From Treponema sp. (lineage in GTDB: Bacteria > Spirochaetota > Spirochaetia > Treponematales > Breznakiellaceae), in the NCBI GenBank assembly GCA_031267675.1, contig JAIRYT010000020.1, positions 1-64,000 on the forward strand: a stretch of 64,000 nucleotides of DNA. The letters run 5' to 3'. Each line of letters begins with the position of its first letter. The first letter of the stretch is position 1. The notes under the pieces are model-generated. The model was not told where the DNA came from, searched no databases, and saw only the letters and a list, made by a program, of their open reading frames with translations. Of the stretch, positions 1-8,930 are shown piece by piece. The translations under genes were made by a program, and so were the position numbers.

Positions 1-237
1 TGCCGGGTTTATCACGAAAACAGCAATCACCTTACGCCCGTTGGCGATATAACGGTTCCGACCGGCGTTTCGCTTTTCTCAAAAGATATTAATTTGCCGC
101 CAAAATCATGGATAGAGAAACACTTGAACTTAGTTTATTTTTCACGTATAGAAGGCGGCGGCCATTTTACAGCGATGGAAAATCCGGATGCATATTGCGA
201 GGATTTTGTGAAGTTTGTTCAATTGCTTAAATTATAA
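1..237 (+). CDS. alpha/beta hydrolase, epoxide-hydrolase type (C-terminal part)
   Basis: Frame 1 is open from the window edge and ends with TAA at 235-237, giving the last 78 residues of a protein whose start lies outside the window. The tail reads like the C-terminal cap-to-core part of epoxide-hydrolase family alpha/beta hydrolases: a VPTGVSLF strand, a PPKSWIEK segment, then GGGHFTAMENPD. The His of GGHF would be the catalytic histidine, followed by the usual Glu/Pro-rich turn and a final helix. The family hydrolyses epoxides or related substrates in the cytoplasm or periplasm; the substrate cannot be told from this fragment. Confidence 0.75.
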   Translation, partial: CRVYHENSNHLTPVGDITVPTGVSLFSKDINLPPKSWIEKHLNLVYFSRIEGGGHFTAMENPDAYCEDFVKFVQLLKL

Positions 238-300
238 AAACATACTATTGATACGTTCTTAACGGTACCGGACACAACTATGCGCAGCGCGGCGCGGCGT

Positions 301-322
301 AGATTGGGCTTCAGCCCAATCT
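301..322. repeat. perfect palindrome overlapping the clpX stop
   Basis: Ten-base arms AGATTGGGCT and AGCCCAATCT are separated by TC. The right arm runs into the clpX stop codon (321-323 on the minus strand). No T-run follows on either strand, so it is not a classical intrinsic terminator. Its layout resembles the ATTGACC-TT-AGGTCAAT palindromes found at other gene ends in this window (22044, 35819). Confidence 0.7.
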
Positions 323-1592
323 AGGCGCTCTTCTGCAAATCAATAATTTCCGGCGCTTCGGATTTTTCTACGGTGTCCTGGGTAATTACTACGCGCTTGT
401 GACCGCGCATCGAGGGAATATCAAACATAATGCCGGTCATAAGGCGTTCCACAATGGCGCGAAGGCCGCGCGCTCCGGTTTTTTGTTTGATCGCCGTGCC
501 GGCAATGGCGTCGATTGCCCCCTCGGTAAACTCAAGCTGCACATCGTCAATCGCCAGCGAAGCCTGATACTGTTTGACAATGGCGTTTTTGGGTTCGGTA
601 ATAATCCGCTTTAGGTCCTCGTTTTTTAATTCTTCAAGAACTACGGTAATGGGAAGCCGGCCGATAAATTCGGGAATCATGCCAAAATGTATCAAGTCGT
701 CAGGGTGAAGGTGGGTAAACAATTCCTGAAGGCTTTTGTCTCCGTTGTCGCGGACATCGGCTCCAAAACCCATGGGGTGCTGGACAACCCGCTGTTCAAT
801 ATGCTTGTCAAGGCCGACAAACGCGCCGCCGCAGATAAATAAAATATTCGTGGTGTCAATGCGGATCATTTCCTGATTGGGATGTTTTCTGCCTCCCTGC
901 GGCGGAACGGACGCGATTGTTCCTTCGATAATCTTAAGCAGCGCCTGTTGAACGCCCTCGCCGGATACATCGCGGGTAATGGAGACGTTTTCTCCCTTGC
1001 GGGCAATTTTGTCAATTTCGTCTATGTAGACAATTCCCCGCTCTGCGGAAGCAATGTTGCTTCCGGCGCTCTGTATAAGCTTGAGCAGAATGTTTTCCAC
1101 GTCTTCGCCGACATACCCCGCCTCGGTCAGGGTTGTCGCGTCCACAATGGCAAAAGGCACTTTAAGTTTTTTGGCAAGCGTTTTCGCGAGCAGGGTTTTT
1201 CCGGTTCCCGTGGGGCCGATTAAAAGCACGTTGCTTTTTTCGATCTCGACCGCGTCGGGGTCCTTTCCCGAATTGGAGATTCGCTTATAGTGATTATACA
1301 CGGCGACCGAAAGCGCTTTTTTTGCGTCGTCCTGCCCGATAACAAACTGGTCCAGATACTTTTTTATTTCCCGTGGAGTGGGGATGTCGCCGGTAAACTG
1401 GGTAGTAAGTTCCTGTTCTTCCTCGGAAAGAATTTTACGGCAGACTTCGATACACTCGTCGCAGATAAATACATCGTTGGGGCCGGCGATAATGCGCCGC
1501 GCCATATCGGCGCTCTTTCCGCAGAACGAGCACGAGCGGTCGCCGCCGGAATTCCCGCCGCCGGAACCGTAACCATTACGAAGCCGCGCCAT
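321..1592 (-). CDS. clpX: ATP-dependent Clp protease ATPase subunit ClpX
   Basis: ClpX is the AAA+ unfoldase that recognises tagged proteins and threads them into ClpP in the cytoplasm. The 423-residue length is normal. The N-terminal zinc-binding domain has Cys21, Cys24, Cys44 and Cys47. Walker A is GPTGTGKT (126-133) and Walker B is YIDEID. The ClpP-docking loop appears as MGFGAD instead of the common IGF tripeptide. The start overlaps the end of clpP by 17 nt, so the pair is probably translated from one message read tig-clpP-clpX. The identification is firm. Confidence 0.97.
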   Translation of the reverse strand: MARLRNGYGSGGGNSGGDRSCSFCGKSADMARRIIAGPNDVFICDECIEVCRKILSEEEQELTTQFTGDIPTPREIKKYLDQFVIGQDDAKKALSVAVYNHYKRISNSGKDPDAVEIEKSNVLLIGPTGTGKTLLAKTLAKKLKVPFAIVDATTLTEAGYVGEDVENILLKLIQSAGSNIASAERGIVYIDEIDKIARKGENVSITRDVSGEGVQQALLKIIEGTIASVPPQGGRKHPNQEMIRIDTTNILFICGGAFVGLDKHIEQRVVQHPMGFGADVRDNGDKSLQELFTHLHPDDLIHFGMIPEFIGRLPITVVLEELKNEDLKRIITEPKNAIVKQYQASLAIDDVQLEFTEGAIDAIAGTAIKQKTGARGLRAIVERLMTGIMFDIPSMRGHKRVVITQDTVEKSEAPEIIDLQKSA

Positions 1593-2181
1593 GTTTTATT
1601 TCCTTGACAAGAACCTTGTCGGCAATGCCGTAGGCGACCGCCTCTTCGGCGGACATATAAAAATCCCGTTCGATATCGGCGGCAATTTGACCGCCGGTTT
1701 TACCGGTATGTTTGGCGATATAATCAATCGTCATTTTCTTGAGCCGTAAAATTTCGCGGGCCTGTATGCCGATGTCGCGGGCCTGGCCCTGCGCGCCGCC
1801 CCAGGGCTGGTGGATAATTACCCGCGAAGAGGGAAGCACGAGCCGTTTTCCCGGCGCGCCGGCGCAAAGAATAAGCGCCGCCATGCTCGCCGCCTGACCC
1901 AGACAAATGGTCTGGACATTCGATTTAACATGCTGAATCGTGTCATAAATGGCAAGACCGGCGGTAACGGACCCTCCGGGGGAGTTGATATAGAGGTTAA
2001 TGTCCTTTTCGGTGTTTTGTCCGTCCAGAAAAAGAATCTGGGCTACCACCATGTCGGCGTTAAGATCGACAATCTCCCCGTCCAGAAAAATAATACGGTC
2101 CGAAAGCAGCCGCGAATAAATGTCGTAGTACCGTTCCCCCATACCGGTTTGTTCAACCACATGGGGAAGGATGTTGCTCAT
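1576..2181 (-). CDS. clpP: ATP-dependent Clp protease proteolytic subunit ClpP
   Basis: ClpP is the serine protease that forms the double-heptamer chamber fed by ClpX. The catalytic triad is visible as Ser99 (GQAASMAA), His124 (VIIHQPWGG) and Asp173 (ERDFYM). The length of 201 residues is typical. It lies between tig, 26 nt upstream, and clpX, which it overlaps, giving the tig-clpP-clpX order common in bacteria. The 5' end begins [13 protein letters not shown] with no long propeptide. Confidence 0.97.
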   Translation of the reverse strand: MSNILPHVVEQTGMGERYYDIYSRLLSDRIIFLDGEIVDLNADMVVAQILFLDGQNTEKDINLYINSPGGSVTAGLAIYDTIQHVKSNVQTICLGQAASMAALILCAGAPGKRLVLPSSRVIIHQPWGGAQGQARDIGIQAREILRLKKMTIDYIAKHTGKTGGQIAADIERDFYMSAEEAVAYGIADKVLVKEIKHGAAS

Positions 2182-2207
2182 AAAACCTCTCCCTGTTATT
2201 GTGAAGT

Positions 2208-3584
2208 TTACACGTTTGTTCCCATAATATCCAGATAGCTCTTCTTCGTTCCCCGTTTAATTTTATTTTCGGCAATAAAGAGATCAAAAAGACGGCGCTC
2301 CTTAATCTCTTCCGCAAGGTAGTCGGCGGCGTTTTCCTGCCGGTAATAATTTTTTGTCTCCTCGATACTGCTGCCCGATTCTTCGGCAATAAACGCGTAT
2401 TCCTTTTCCATATCCTCGTCAGTTACCTCAAAATTCTGTTCTTCCAGCAGATTTTCAACGATAAGCCGCGATTTAAGGGCTTTTTCCGCATCACCCCTCC
2501 AGCTTTCACGAAGGGATTTGGGATCCTGGCCCGATTTTTCAAGATTTGCTTCCAGTTCGCCGGTGTCGATGTTAAAACGGCGGGCAAGGTTCCTCATACG
2601 GGCGTTTTGCTCAAGGCGGATCATGGATTCGGGAAGATCGATGGGCGTTGTTTCCAGCACTTTTTCCAAAAGCTGCGAAATGGCAAGATCCCGCACCCGC
2701 TTGTCCAGATTTTTCTGGAGCCGCTCCCTGACGCTGTTTTTTAGATCCTCCAGGGTTTTGTACCGCTCGTCCACATCCTGGGCCAGATCGTCGTCAAGTT
2801 CGGGAAGCTTTTTTTCTTTAAGGGCGGTCAGGGTTACCCTGACAGAGACGGTTCTTCCGGCAAGGTCGCTGTATTTATAATCGCCGGCAAAGCTCCTGGT
2901 AATATCCTTTGTCTCGCCCGTTTTCATTCCTGCGATTTCATCGTCAAATTCATAGATATTGTAAAGGGATCCCAGGGTAAAGACAAAATCGGCGCGTTCG
3001 GTTCCCGGCAGGGGATTGTTGTCCGCGTCAAGTTCGCAATAGTTTACCGTTACCACATTGTCTTTGACGGCGGCCGCAGTGTCTTCACGGTCCAGGATAA
3101 TCGCGTTGCGCTCCCGGATTTTGTCAAGTTCGCCCCGCATCACCTCGTCGTCAACTTCGGCGGCGGGAATCTCCACTTCCAGACCCTTCCAGGGGCCTAC
3201 GGTAACAGCGGGAAGCACATCGTATATCACCGAAAACACCAGATCGCGGGTAAGGTCAAAGCCCGGCGCTCCGCCCTCTTCGTCAAGGCGCGGCTCGGAA
3301 TAGGGCAGGGGCTTGTCTTCGCGGGCAAAGCCTTCTTCCTCAAAAACGCCGCTAACCGCCTTGCCGATGATTTTGTTAAGGGCTTCGTTTTTAAGATCCG
3401 CGCCAAATTTTTGTTCAAGCACGTTCCGGGGGACCTTGCCCTTGCGGAAACCCTTGATCTGGGCGGATTTAAGATACTCCGCTACAAGATCGTCATACTG
3501 GGAACCAACATCTTCTTTTGGCACGGTAAGTGTCAATTTGACTGCCGAATGTTCAAGGCGTACGAGTTCTTTGGATACAGGCAC
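2208..3584 (-). CDS. tig: trigger factor (ribosome-associated chaperone and prolyl isomerase)
   Basis: Trigger factor binds nascent chains at the ribosome exit and has peptidyl-prolyl isomerase activity. The 458-residue protein has the N-terminal ribosome-binding region with the signature [17 protein letters not shown] near residues 40-57. A central FKBP-like domain follows, then a long charged helical C-terminal domain. The start is GTG at 3584 with AGGGGA about 7 nt upstream on the coding strand. It is the first protein gene of the tig-clpP-clpX unit and lies 64 nt after a tRNA-Leu gene on the same strand. Confidence 0.95.
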   Translation of the reverse strand: MPVSKELVRLEHSAVKLTLTVPKEDVGSQYDDLVAEYLKSAQIKGFRKGKVPRNVLEQKFGADLKNEALNKIIGKAVSGVFEEEGFAREDKPLPYSEPRLDEEGGAPGFDLTRDLVFSVIYDVLPAVTVGPWKGLEVEIPAAEVDDEVMRGELDKIRERNAIILDREDTAAAVKDNVVTVNYCELDADNNPLPGTERADFVFTLGSLYNIYEFDDEIAGMKTGETKDITRSFAGDYKYSDLAGRTVSVRVTLTALKEKKLPELDDDLAQDVDERYKTLEDLKNSVRERLQKNLDKRVRDLAISQLLEKVLETTPIDLPESMIRLEQNARMRNLARRFNIDTGELEANLEKSGQDPKSLRESWRGDAEKALKSRLIVENLLEEQNFEVTDEDMEKEYAFIAEESGSSIEETKNYYRQENAADYLAEEIKERRLFDLFIAENKIKRGTKKSYLDIMGTNV

Positions 3585-3648
3585 AAAAAATCCCCTGCTA
3601 ACAAGAATATTTACGGGAAAGGCAAAATACCCGCATTCACCCTCTCTG

Positions 3649-3729
3649 TGCGAGAGAGGGGACTCGGACCCCTATGCCAAAGGCACCAGATCCTAAGTCT
3701 GGCGTGTCTACCAGTTTCACCACTCTCGC
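3649..3729 (-). tRNA. tRNA-Leu (anticodon UAG)
   Basis: A cloverleaf is read on the minus strand. The acceptor GCGAGAG pairs with CTCTCGC, with discriminator A at 3649. The anticodon stem CCAGA/TCTGG encloses CTTAGGA, so the anticodon is UAG. A class II variable arm TGCC-TTT-GGCA is present. CCA is not encoded. The T-loop is TCCGAGT, with C where T55 is nearly universal. The gene lies just upstream of tig on the same strand. Confidence 0.93.
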
Positions 3730-3873
3730 GTTTTGAGCAGACCCCCGGCCCCGCCGGAAACCTGTCAAATTCTGTCTACAATATATCGTATCGGAGGGAT
3801 TTGTTCAATACACCCTCCCATAAGCCGCGAACGCCGGGGGAATTTCGTGTCGCTGGAGGTCTGTTGATTTAAT

Positions 3874-3901
3874 TTGACTTAATCTGGAAGTATGCTATAC
3901 T
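3874..3901 (+). promoter_or_regulatory. sigma70-type promoter of the mannose-family PTS operon
   Basis: TTGACT at 3874-3879 and TATACT at 3896-3901 are separated by 16 nt, with about 50 nt of leader before the EIIC start. The leader holds only a weak hairpin (TTTCGGGT with ACCTGAAA) and the Shine-Dalgarno AAGGAG. No regulator gene or clear operator adjoins it. Confidence 0.65.
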
Positions 3902-3955
3902 GTAAAACAGCTTTCGGGTGTAGACCTGAAAATCCAAACAATAAGGAGAAACAAA

Positions 3956-4726
3956 ATGACTCCAGTTTTGCTGGCACTTTTACTGGCGGTGTTCACCGGT
4001 GTAACCATTGTGGTACTCAGTCTCGGGGTGAATATTTGGGCCCCGCTGCTGTACGGCCTGGTTGCGGGTATCATCGCGCTGGACGTAGACCTTGGCCTTA
4101 AGGTCGGGGCGTTCTGCGCGCTTATGGCGATTGGTTTTTATACATACGGAGGGGCCACGATGCCTGATTACAGCATCGGGGCCATATTCGGGGTCTTTGT
4201 GGCCAAACAGGTTATGGCCACCGGAGCCTCACTTGAAGCCGCAATGGGTCAGGCTGCCACGGTAGCAACGGCAATCGCCCTGCTTATGTCGCTGTTTGAC
4301 ATTCTGGGCCGCGGTTCCACTACCATATTTCAGCACGGCGGCGATAAGGCCCTTGCCAAACGGAATGTGGCTTCGTTCCAGCGCTGGCATCTTGCCGGAA
4401 CGATCCCCTGGGGCTTAAGTCGCGCAGTTCCGGTATTTATCGGGATGCTGTTTATCAACCAGTATCAGGTGGTGGCGGAATTCATTGAAAAGCTCACTTG
4501 GCTTAAAAACGGCCTGGGGGTGGTTGGTACGGCCCTTCCTGCGGTCGGGTTCGCCCTGCTCCTCTCCTATATGGAAATTACCGTTTACTGGCCCTACATG
4601 CTCATCGGGTATGTACTTTTCGCGTTCATGGGAGTTCCCACGGTCGGTTTGGCGATCGTCGGTATTGCCTTGGCGGGCCTGTATATGAAGGGCAAGAAAG
4701 ATAAACTTGCAGTAGGAGGAAACTAA
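3956..4726 (+). CDS. PTS mannose/sorbose-family permease component EIIC
   Basis: EIIC forms the membrane sugar channel of mannose-family PTS transporters with EIID. The 256-residue protein is strongly hydrophobic, with several transmembrane segments starting at the N-terminus (LLALLLAVFTGVTIVVLSLG) and family signatures such as GATMPDYSIGAIFG. An AAGGAGA ribosome site precedes ATG. It is the first gene of a C-D-A-B operon; EIID follows after 1 nt. The sugar (mannose, fructose, sorbose, amino sugar or other) cannot be decided from sequence alone. Confidence 0.93.
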   Translation: MTPVLLALLLAVFTGVTIVVLSLGVNIWAPLLYGLVAGIIALDVDLGLKVGAFCALMAIGFYTYGGATMPDYSIGAIFGVFVAKQVMATGASLEAAMGQAATVATAIALLMSLFDILGRGSTTIFQHGGDKALAKRNVASFQRWHLAGTIPWGLSRAVPVFIGMLFINQYQVVAEFIEKLTWLKNGLGVVGTALPAVGFALLLSYMEITVYWPYMLIGYVLFAFMGVPTVGLAIVGIALAGLYMKGKKDKLAVGGN

Positions 4727-4727
4727 T

Positions 4728-5555
4728 ATGGCAAAGACCAATCAGAAAGTATCACAACAAGCCCTAAAAAAGGCGGCGACCCGGCATAACTGGGCGCTCC
4801 AGTGGTGCTGGAACTATGAACGTATGCAGGCGTCCGGCTTTGCCTATGCCATGGTCCCGGTCATGAAGGAACTGTACACAACCGAAGAAGAAGTGTGCGA
4901 AAACCTTGAACGGCACATGCAGTTTTATAACAGCCATCCGGGAACGTCGGCGATTGTGTTCGGCGCTTCGGTGGCGCTGGAAGAAGGCTACCAGCCGGAG
5001 ATGTCCGACTCCATCAAGATAGCCCTTATGGGCCCGCTGGCCAGTATCGGCGACACCCTGCAGGGCGCCCTGGTCCAGCCCTTTGCCTATCTGATATCGG
5101 CGGCGCTGGCAAATAACCCCTATCCGAGTAATTTGCTTTCCATTCCGGTACTGCTTGTTCCGTTCCTTATTTACTTCTGGGCGCGCTGGCCCTTCTTCTG
5201 GTGGGGCTATAGGCAATCGACCAAGATTATTGAAGACGTAGGCGGGCAGGGCGACTTTAACCTGCTGAGGGACGCCGCCCAGGTTTTGGGGTTAACGGTT
5301 ATCGGGGGATTTATACCGGATATCCTTAAGGGATTAACCTTTAAATTCACCTGGACGCAGACGATCGACGGCAAGCCGGTCGGCGAGTCCTTTAGTTTGC
5401 AGGGTCTGCTTGACGGCATGGTTCCCTACATTCTGCCTATCGGTCTGGTGGCGTTTTGTTACTGGATGCTCAAGTCGCGGCGGCTTACGCCGGTCAAGGT
5501 GATTTGTATCATTGCTTTGATTACCTTTGTACTTGGCGCAGTCGGGATACTGTAG
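4728..5555 (+). CDS. PTS mannose/sorbose-family permease component EIID
   Basis: EIID is the second membrane component, unique to the mannose PTS family. The 275-residue protein begins with the cytoplasmic part containing NWALQWCWNYERMQASGFAYAM, followed by NSHPGTSAIVFGASVALEEG and the GPLASIGDTLQGAL motif, then hydrophobic C-terminal segments. AGGAGG lies upstream of ATG and overlaps the end of EIIC. Subunits IIC and IID act with EIIA and EIIB encoded immediately after. Confidence 0.94.
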   Translation: MAKTNQKVSQQALKKAATRHNWALQWCWNYERMQASGFAYAMVPVMKELYTTEEEVCENLERHMQFYNSHPGTSAIVFGASVALEEGYQPEMSDSIKIALMGPLASIGDTLQGALVQPFAYLISAALANNPYPSNLLSIPVLLVPFLIYFWARWPFFWWGYRQSTKIIEDVGGQGDFNLLRDAAQVLGLTVIGGFIPDILKGLTFKFTWTQTIDGKPVGESFSLQGLLDGMVPYILPIGLVAFCYWMLKSRRLTPVKVICIIALITFVLGAVGIL

Positions 5556-5561
5556 GCGATT

Positions 5562-5981
5562 ATGGTTGGCGTTGTACTTATCAGCCATGGTGATTTGGCC
5601 AAAGGGATTGTTTCGTCGGCTTCGATGCTGGTTCCCAAAATTGAACAGCTTGCGAGCGTTACCCTTTGGCCCGATGACAATCCCGACGAGTTTCAGCAAA
5701 AACTGGAAGCGGCGGTAAAAGAAATGGATACAGGAGACGGGGTGTTTATTCTGGCGGATATGCTGGGAGGCACCCCCGCCAACCGCGCCATGTATTCACT
5801 GGGCGACAGGGTGCGTGTTTTAACCGGCCTAAGCCTGCCTATGCTGTATTCGTTCCTTAACGTACGCGAAGAAACCAATGACATCGCGTCTATCGCAAAA
5901 GATGTTATGGATGAAGCACGGGAAGCCCTGATTGATGTAAATGAAATGGTCAAAAATAGCGAAAGCGGGGGAGAGGCATGA
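5562..5981 (+). CDS. PTS mannose-family EIIA component
   Basis: EIIA accepts phosphate from phospho-HPr and passes it to EIIB. It is a 139-residue stand-alone domain, beginning VGVVLISHGDLAKGI, where His9 is the expected phosphorylation site. The ADMLGGTPANRA segment is characteristic of the family. The start lies 6 nt after EIID, and its stop overlaps the EIIB start as ATGA, suggesting coupled translation. Confidence 0.93.
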   Translation: MVGVVLISHGDLAKGIVSSASMLVPKIEQLASVTLWPDDNPDEFQQKLEAAVKEMDTGDGVFILADMLGGTPANRAMYSLGDRVRVLTGLSLPMLYSFLNVREETNDIASIAKDVMDEAREALIDVNEMVKNSESGGEA

Positions 5982-6466
5982 TTACCCATTTGCGTATCGA
6001 CAATCGTTTAATTCACGGGCAGGTAGCTGTTGCCTGGCTAAAATACATCGGGGCCAAAGCCATTATTGTCTGTAACGACAAGGTCGCCCAGGACCCCATA
6101 CAAAAAATGGCCCTGCCCATGGCGGCGCGGAATGCCAAGATACTGGTTTTTTCTGTCGCCGAAACCATAAAGTATGAAAAAGAAAATCCCGGCGAAACAC
6201 TTTTTGTTATCGCGAAGTTTCCCCAGGATGCCCTTGACATTCTTGCGGCGGGGGTAAAAGTCCAGTCGATCAATGTTGGCAACGCCGCGTGTATTGCGGG
6301 AACCACTTATGTAATGGTAACCAAATCCATCGCGGCCACCAAAGAAGACGCCGAAATATACCGGAAGATCGCGGAACTTAACGGGGGTAAACTGACAAGC
6401 CAGATTATGCCCCATAACGCGGTTACGGACTTTTTGGCGGATTTAAAAAAAGCCAAGCTGCTGTAA
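5978..6466 (+). CDS. PTS mannose/sorbose-family EIIB component
   Basis: EIIB receives phosphate from EIIA and transfers it to the incoming sugar. The 162-residue protein starts ITHLRIDNRLIHGQVAVAWLK, where His13 in the RLIHGQV motif is the phosphorylated residue of this family. It overlaps the EIIA gene by 4 nt (ATGA) and ends the operon shortly before an intrinsic terminator. Together with ptsI and ptsH at 10.5-12.5 kb, all components of the phosphorelay are in this window. Confidence 0.94.
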   Translation: MITHLRIDNRLIHGQVAVAWLKYIGAKAIIVCNDKVAQDPIQKMALPMAARNAKILVFSVAETIKYEKENPGETLFVIAKFPQDALDILAAGVKVQSINVGNAACIAGTTYVMVTKSIAATKEDAEIYRKIAELNGGKLTSQIMPHNAVTDFLADLKKAKLL

Positions 6467-6544
6467 GCCAAAAAAACAGCGGAAAGATGTATGGTCCCGG
6501 CTCCAGCCGGGGGCATGGCGGGCTGATTAAACGCCGTATAGGAA

Positions 6545-6579
6545 CAACCGCCCCGGTCCAGGCCGGGGTTGGTTTTTTT
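6545..6579 (+). terminator. intrinsic terminator of the PTS operon
   Basis: AACC-GCCCCGG, loop TCCAGG, then CCGGGG-TTGGTT and a T-run form a strong GC stem followed by seven T. It stands about 80 nt after the EIIB stop. Its 3' arm also overlaps the -35 of the next promoter. Confidence 0.8.
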
Positions 6580-6596
6580 ATACCGGGTTTTATAAT
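6569..6596 (+). promoter_or_regulatory. possible promoter for the 6619 membrane protein gene
   Basis: TTGGTT at 6569-6574 and TATAAT at 6591-6596 are 16 nt apart. The -35 is weak and shared with the terminator arm, the -10 is perfect. A short leader with AAGGA precedes ATG at 6619. Confidence 0.45.
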
Positions 6597-6618
6597 TATT
6601 TTATCGTAAGGATGGGGC

Positions 6619-7248
6619 ATGCAGGTTTTTCTTGCGCGTACGCTGAATAAAATACTCCTTTTGTTTTTTGTCGTCGCCCTGGCGTTATTTGCCGGCGTTT
6701 TTGTCACCGGACATTTTTATCCTGAGTACCGTACATACTATCTGGGAGTATTTGCGGTAATCTCCATAATCCTGGCTGTTTATTTTAAATATCTGGAAAA
6801 CTACTGGGATAAAAAAATAATTTTAAAAATGGCGTCGGACGGCAAAATCGCCCTTATGAATATACAATCGGGAAAGCGCCTTATGCCGCTGCGGGATACT
6901 TCGCTTGGAAGGTACTGGATCTACGAACTAACGGGGCAGTTGTGGAATCGCGAACATATCCCGCTGCAAAAAACATTCCAGGAAAAAATGAACGGCGGCA
7001 CACAGGAAATTCCCCCCGGCTTTGTTTATGTTACCTACGATGAACTAAAACCCCGGCAGATATTTATTATTCCCAACGCCATGATAGGGAACCTTCCCAA
7101 TCTAATGCCCCTGGTCGCGGATTATGAAAAAGACAAAACGATTGATATACGGTATCTGGACGCCCATTATAACAGGGGCATGGTGCTCAGGACCTTTAAA
7201 GAGACAATCGCCGATTATAACTCATGTTACACAGACCAAAAAATTTAA
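6619..7248 (+). CDS. hypothetical membrane protein with two N-terminal membrane segments
   Basis: I do not recognise this 209-residue protein. Two hydrophobic segments lie at about residues 10-32 (ILLLFFVVALALFAGVFVTG) and 40-58 (YLGVFAVISIILAVYF). They are followed by a mixed, probably cytoplasmic domain of about 150 residues rich in Tyr and Lys. ATG at 6619 is preceded by AAGGA. The gene has its own likely promoter after the PTS terminator and is followed by a dispersed repeat. No function is proposed. Confidence 0.7.
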   Translation: MQVFLARTLNKILLLFFVVALALFAGVFVTGHFYPEYRTYYLGVFAVISIILAVYFKYLENYWDKKIILKMASDGKIALMNIQSGKRLMPLRDTSLGRYWIYELTGQLWNREHIPLQKTFQEKMNGGTQEIPPGFVYVTYDELKPRQIFIIPNAMIGNLPNLMPLVADYEKDKTIDIRYLDAHYNRGMVLRTFKETIADYNSCYTDQKI

Positions 7249-7256
7249 CCGGCCGC

Positions 7257-7343
7257 ACAAAAAATACGAACTTTTTGCCGGAAATTCCAGTTATTCGTGA
7301 TGTTGGTTGGTGTGGTTCGTGGTAAAAAATTCGTGGTAAATTC
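7257..7343. repeat. dispersed ACGAACTTTTTG...TTCGTGGT repeat, copy A
   Basis: This stretch shares a series of blocks with 49438-49506, 42 kb away: ACGAACTTTTTG, GAAATTCCAG, TTATTCGTGATGTTGGT and GTTCGTGGT. A third, more diverged and inverted relative lies at 50009-50064. It sits between stop and start codons of neighbouring genes and carries no open frame of interest. Confidence 0.7.
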
Positions 7344-7370
7344 TCTTTCGATTTCCAAAGCGGAGGCAAA

Positions 7371-8351
7371 ATGACCATAGGAACCGTCGGAACTAATTTT
7401 ATTGTTGACACCTTTATCGAAGCGGCGCGAAAAGCGGGCGCCGGGGTTTCCGCGTCGTATTCGCGAAACGCCCGTACCGGAGCGGACTTTGCCAAAAAAC
7501 ACGGCATTGGCAGGGTATATTCGGAACAGGATGAATTTCTCGCCGATACGTCGCTTGATTTTATCTATGTCGCCGCTCCCAATTCCCTTCACTACCGCTG
7601 GTGCCTGGACGCGCTTAACGCGGAAAAAAACGTAATCTGCGAAAAGCCCTTTGTTTCCAACGCAAAGGAAGCGCGCGTCCTTGTTTCGCTGGCAAAGAAA
7701 AAAAATCTTTTTCTTTTTGAGGCGCTTACGGTTCCCCATCTTCCCAATTTTCGTCTTATACAAGAAAAACTCCCCGCGCTGGGCGACATTCGTTTTGTCC
7801 AGCTTAATTTTTCGCAGCATTCGAGCCGTTACGGCGCGTTCCGCGAGGGGAAAAACCCCAATTTGTTTAATCCCGGGTTTTCCGGCGGCGCGCTTATGGA
7901 TATTAATTATTATAATCTTTCGTTTATTACGCTGCTTTTCGGGTCGCCGCTGGATATACGGTATACCGCGACAAAAGCGGAAAACGGCATAGATGTTTCG
8001 GGAATTCTGGTACTGCGTTATGACGGTTTTATCGCGTCGGCAATCGGCGCCAAAGACAGCGACAGCCGGAACTATGTGCAGATACAGGGAGAGAAGGGCT
8101 ATATTTATTCGCAATCCACCGCAAGCAATCTGCGCGGGGGAATTGAGCTTTGTACCAAAAACGGCGAAGCGCAGTACAACAGGCAGGAAGAAAACGCGCT
8201 TTACTACGAACTGCTTGATTTTATCGCGGATTATAAAGCGGGGGACGCGTCCTCTTGTGACGCTTCCCTTGCGGAAAGCATAAAACGGGCACAGTTAATG
8301 GACAGGGCGCGCTCGGACGCCGGCATTGTTTTTCCGGCCGATCTGGTTTAA
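7371..8351 (+). CDS. Gfo/Idh/MocA-family NAD(P)-dependent oxidoreductase
   Basis: A 326-residue protein with the two-domain layout of Gfo/Idh/MocA dehydrogenases. The N-terminal Rossmann fold is modified (MTIGTVGTNFIVDTF), VAAPNSLHYRWCLDAL follows, and the catalytic lysine motif EKPFVSNAKEA lies near residue 95. The C-terminal half is the alpha/beta substrate domain with GGALMDINYYNL. Members oxidise or reduce sugars and polyols. GGAGG precedes ATG. The ceramidase-family gene begins 9 nt downstream, so the two are likely one operon. The substrate is unknown. Confidence 0.9.
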   Translation: MTIGTVGTNFIVDTFIEAARKAGAGVSASYSRNARTGADFAKKHGIGRVYSEQDEFLADTSLDFIYVAAPNSLHYRWCLDALNAEKNVICEKPFVSNAKEARVLVSLAKKKNLFLFEALTVPHLPNFRLIQEKLPALGDIRFVQLNFSQHSSRYGAFREGKNPNLFNPGFSGGALMDINYYNLSFITLLFGSPLDIRYTATKAENGIDVSGILVLRYDGFIASAIGAKDSDSRNYVQIQGEKGYIYSQSTASNLRGGIELCTKNGEAQYNRQEENALYYELLDFIADYKAGDASSCDASLAESIKRAQLMDRARSDAGIVFPADLV

Positions 8352-8360
8352 GCCGGTATT

Positions 8361-8930
8361 GTGACAACGCTCGGCTTTTCAAAAAAAGATATTACCCCGG
8401 ACTTTCCTGTTTCGCTTGCCGGATATTTGGCGGATCGTCCCGCGGCGGGAATACATGACCGGCTTTACGCGCGGGCGCTGGCCTTTTTGGCGGCACGCGA
8501 AAAATACGTCCTGCTTGTTCTGGATCTGTTACACCTTGACAGGGTCTGCATCGAAAAATTATATCAGGGCATTACACGTTTTGGGCTTACCGGAGAAAAC
8601 CTTCTTGTATGCTGTACGCATACCCATTCAGGGTTTGGAGGCATATTTGACAATACGCCGCTTAACCGCGCGATGCTTCCGCTTTTTGGCAGTTATAACG
8701 AAAGAGCGGTGGAATGGGTAATTCAAAAAAGCTTTGAAGCCGTTGAAGAAGCGCTGCAAAACGGCGTTGCCGCAACGGTAAAAATGCGAAACGGCGTAAT
8801 AAACGGCCTTGGCACAAACCGCCATGATCCCGCGCTTCCCTGCGACCGGAATCTTTTTAGTATCGAATTTTTCAGGGCGGACGGAAAAAAGATACTGCCT
8901 ATAATCTTTCCTGCCATCCGACCGTGTTAA
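8361..8930 (+). CDS. neutral ceramidase-family hydrolase, 5' part (frame 0 of a frameshifted gene)
   Basis: This 189-codon frame encodes the N-terminal half of a protein related to neutral/alkaline non-lysosomal ceramidases (PF04734 type). It begins LGFSKKDITPDFPVSLAGY and includes the metal-site motif CCTHTHSGFGG. The frame stops at 8928-8930, while the rest of the domain continues in the -1 frame from 8891 on. The GTG start at 8361 lies 9 nt after the oxidoreductase stop and lacks a clear ribosome site. No signal peptide is seen, so the protein is cytoplasmic, unlike secreted ceramidases; the real substrate may be another amide or sugar. Confidence 0.8.
   Translation: MTTLGFSKKDITPDFPVSLAGYLADRPAAGIHDRLYARALAFLAAREKYVLLVLDLLHLDRVCIEKLYQGITRFGLTGENLLVCCTHTHSGFGGIFDNTPLNRAMLPLFGSYNERAVEWVIQKSFEAVEEALQNGVAATVKMRNGVINGLGTNRHDPALPCDRNLFSIEFFRADGKKILPIIFPAIRPC
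8885..8891 (+). other. slippery heptamer A AAA AAG at the frame change
   Basis: In the upstream frame the bases read GGA AAA AAG, so the heptamer A AAA AAG is in the phase that supports -1 slippage in dnaX. Slipping back one base yields ...DGKKDTAYNLSCHPTVLNG, restoring the family motif CHPTVL. An SD-like AGGG lies at 8874-8877. No clear downstream stem-loop is seen. A one-base loss from the A-run, real or a sequencing error, gives the same picture. Confidence 0.5.

Noticed and set aside
3902-3955. Riboswitch or attenuator in the PTS leader
   Set aside because: Only one short weak hairpin lies between promoter and Shine-Dalgarno, with no T-run and no match to a known class.
7245-8114. Minus-strand open frame of 289 codons
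   Set aside because: It is the shadow of the Gfo/Idh oxidoreductase; the product is rich in Arg/Lys/Phe runs with no family features.
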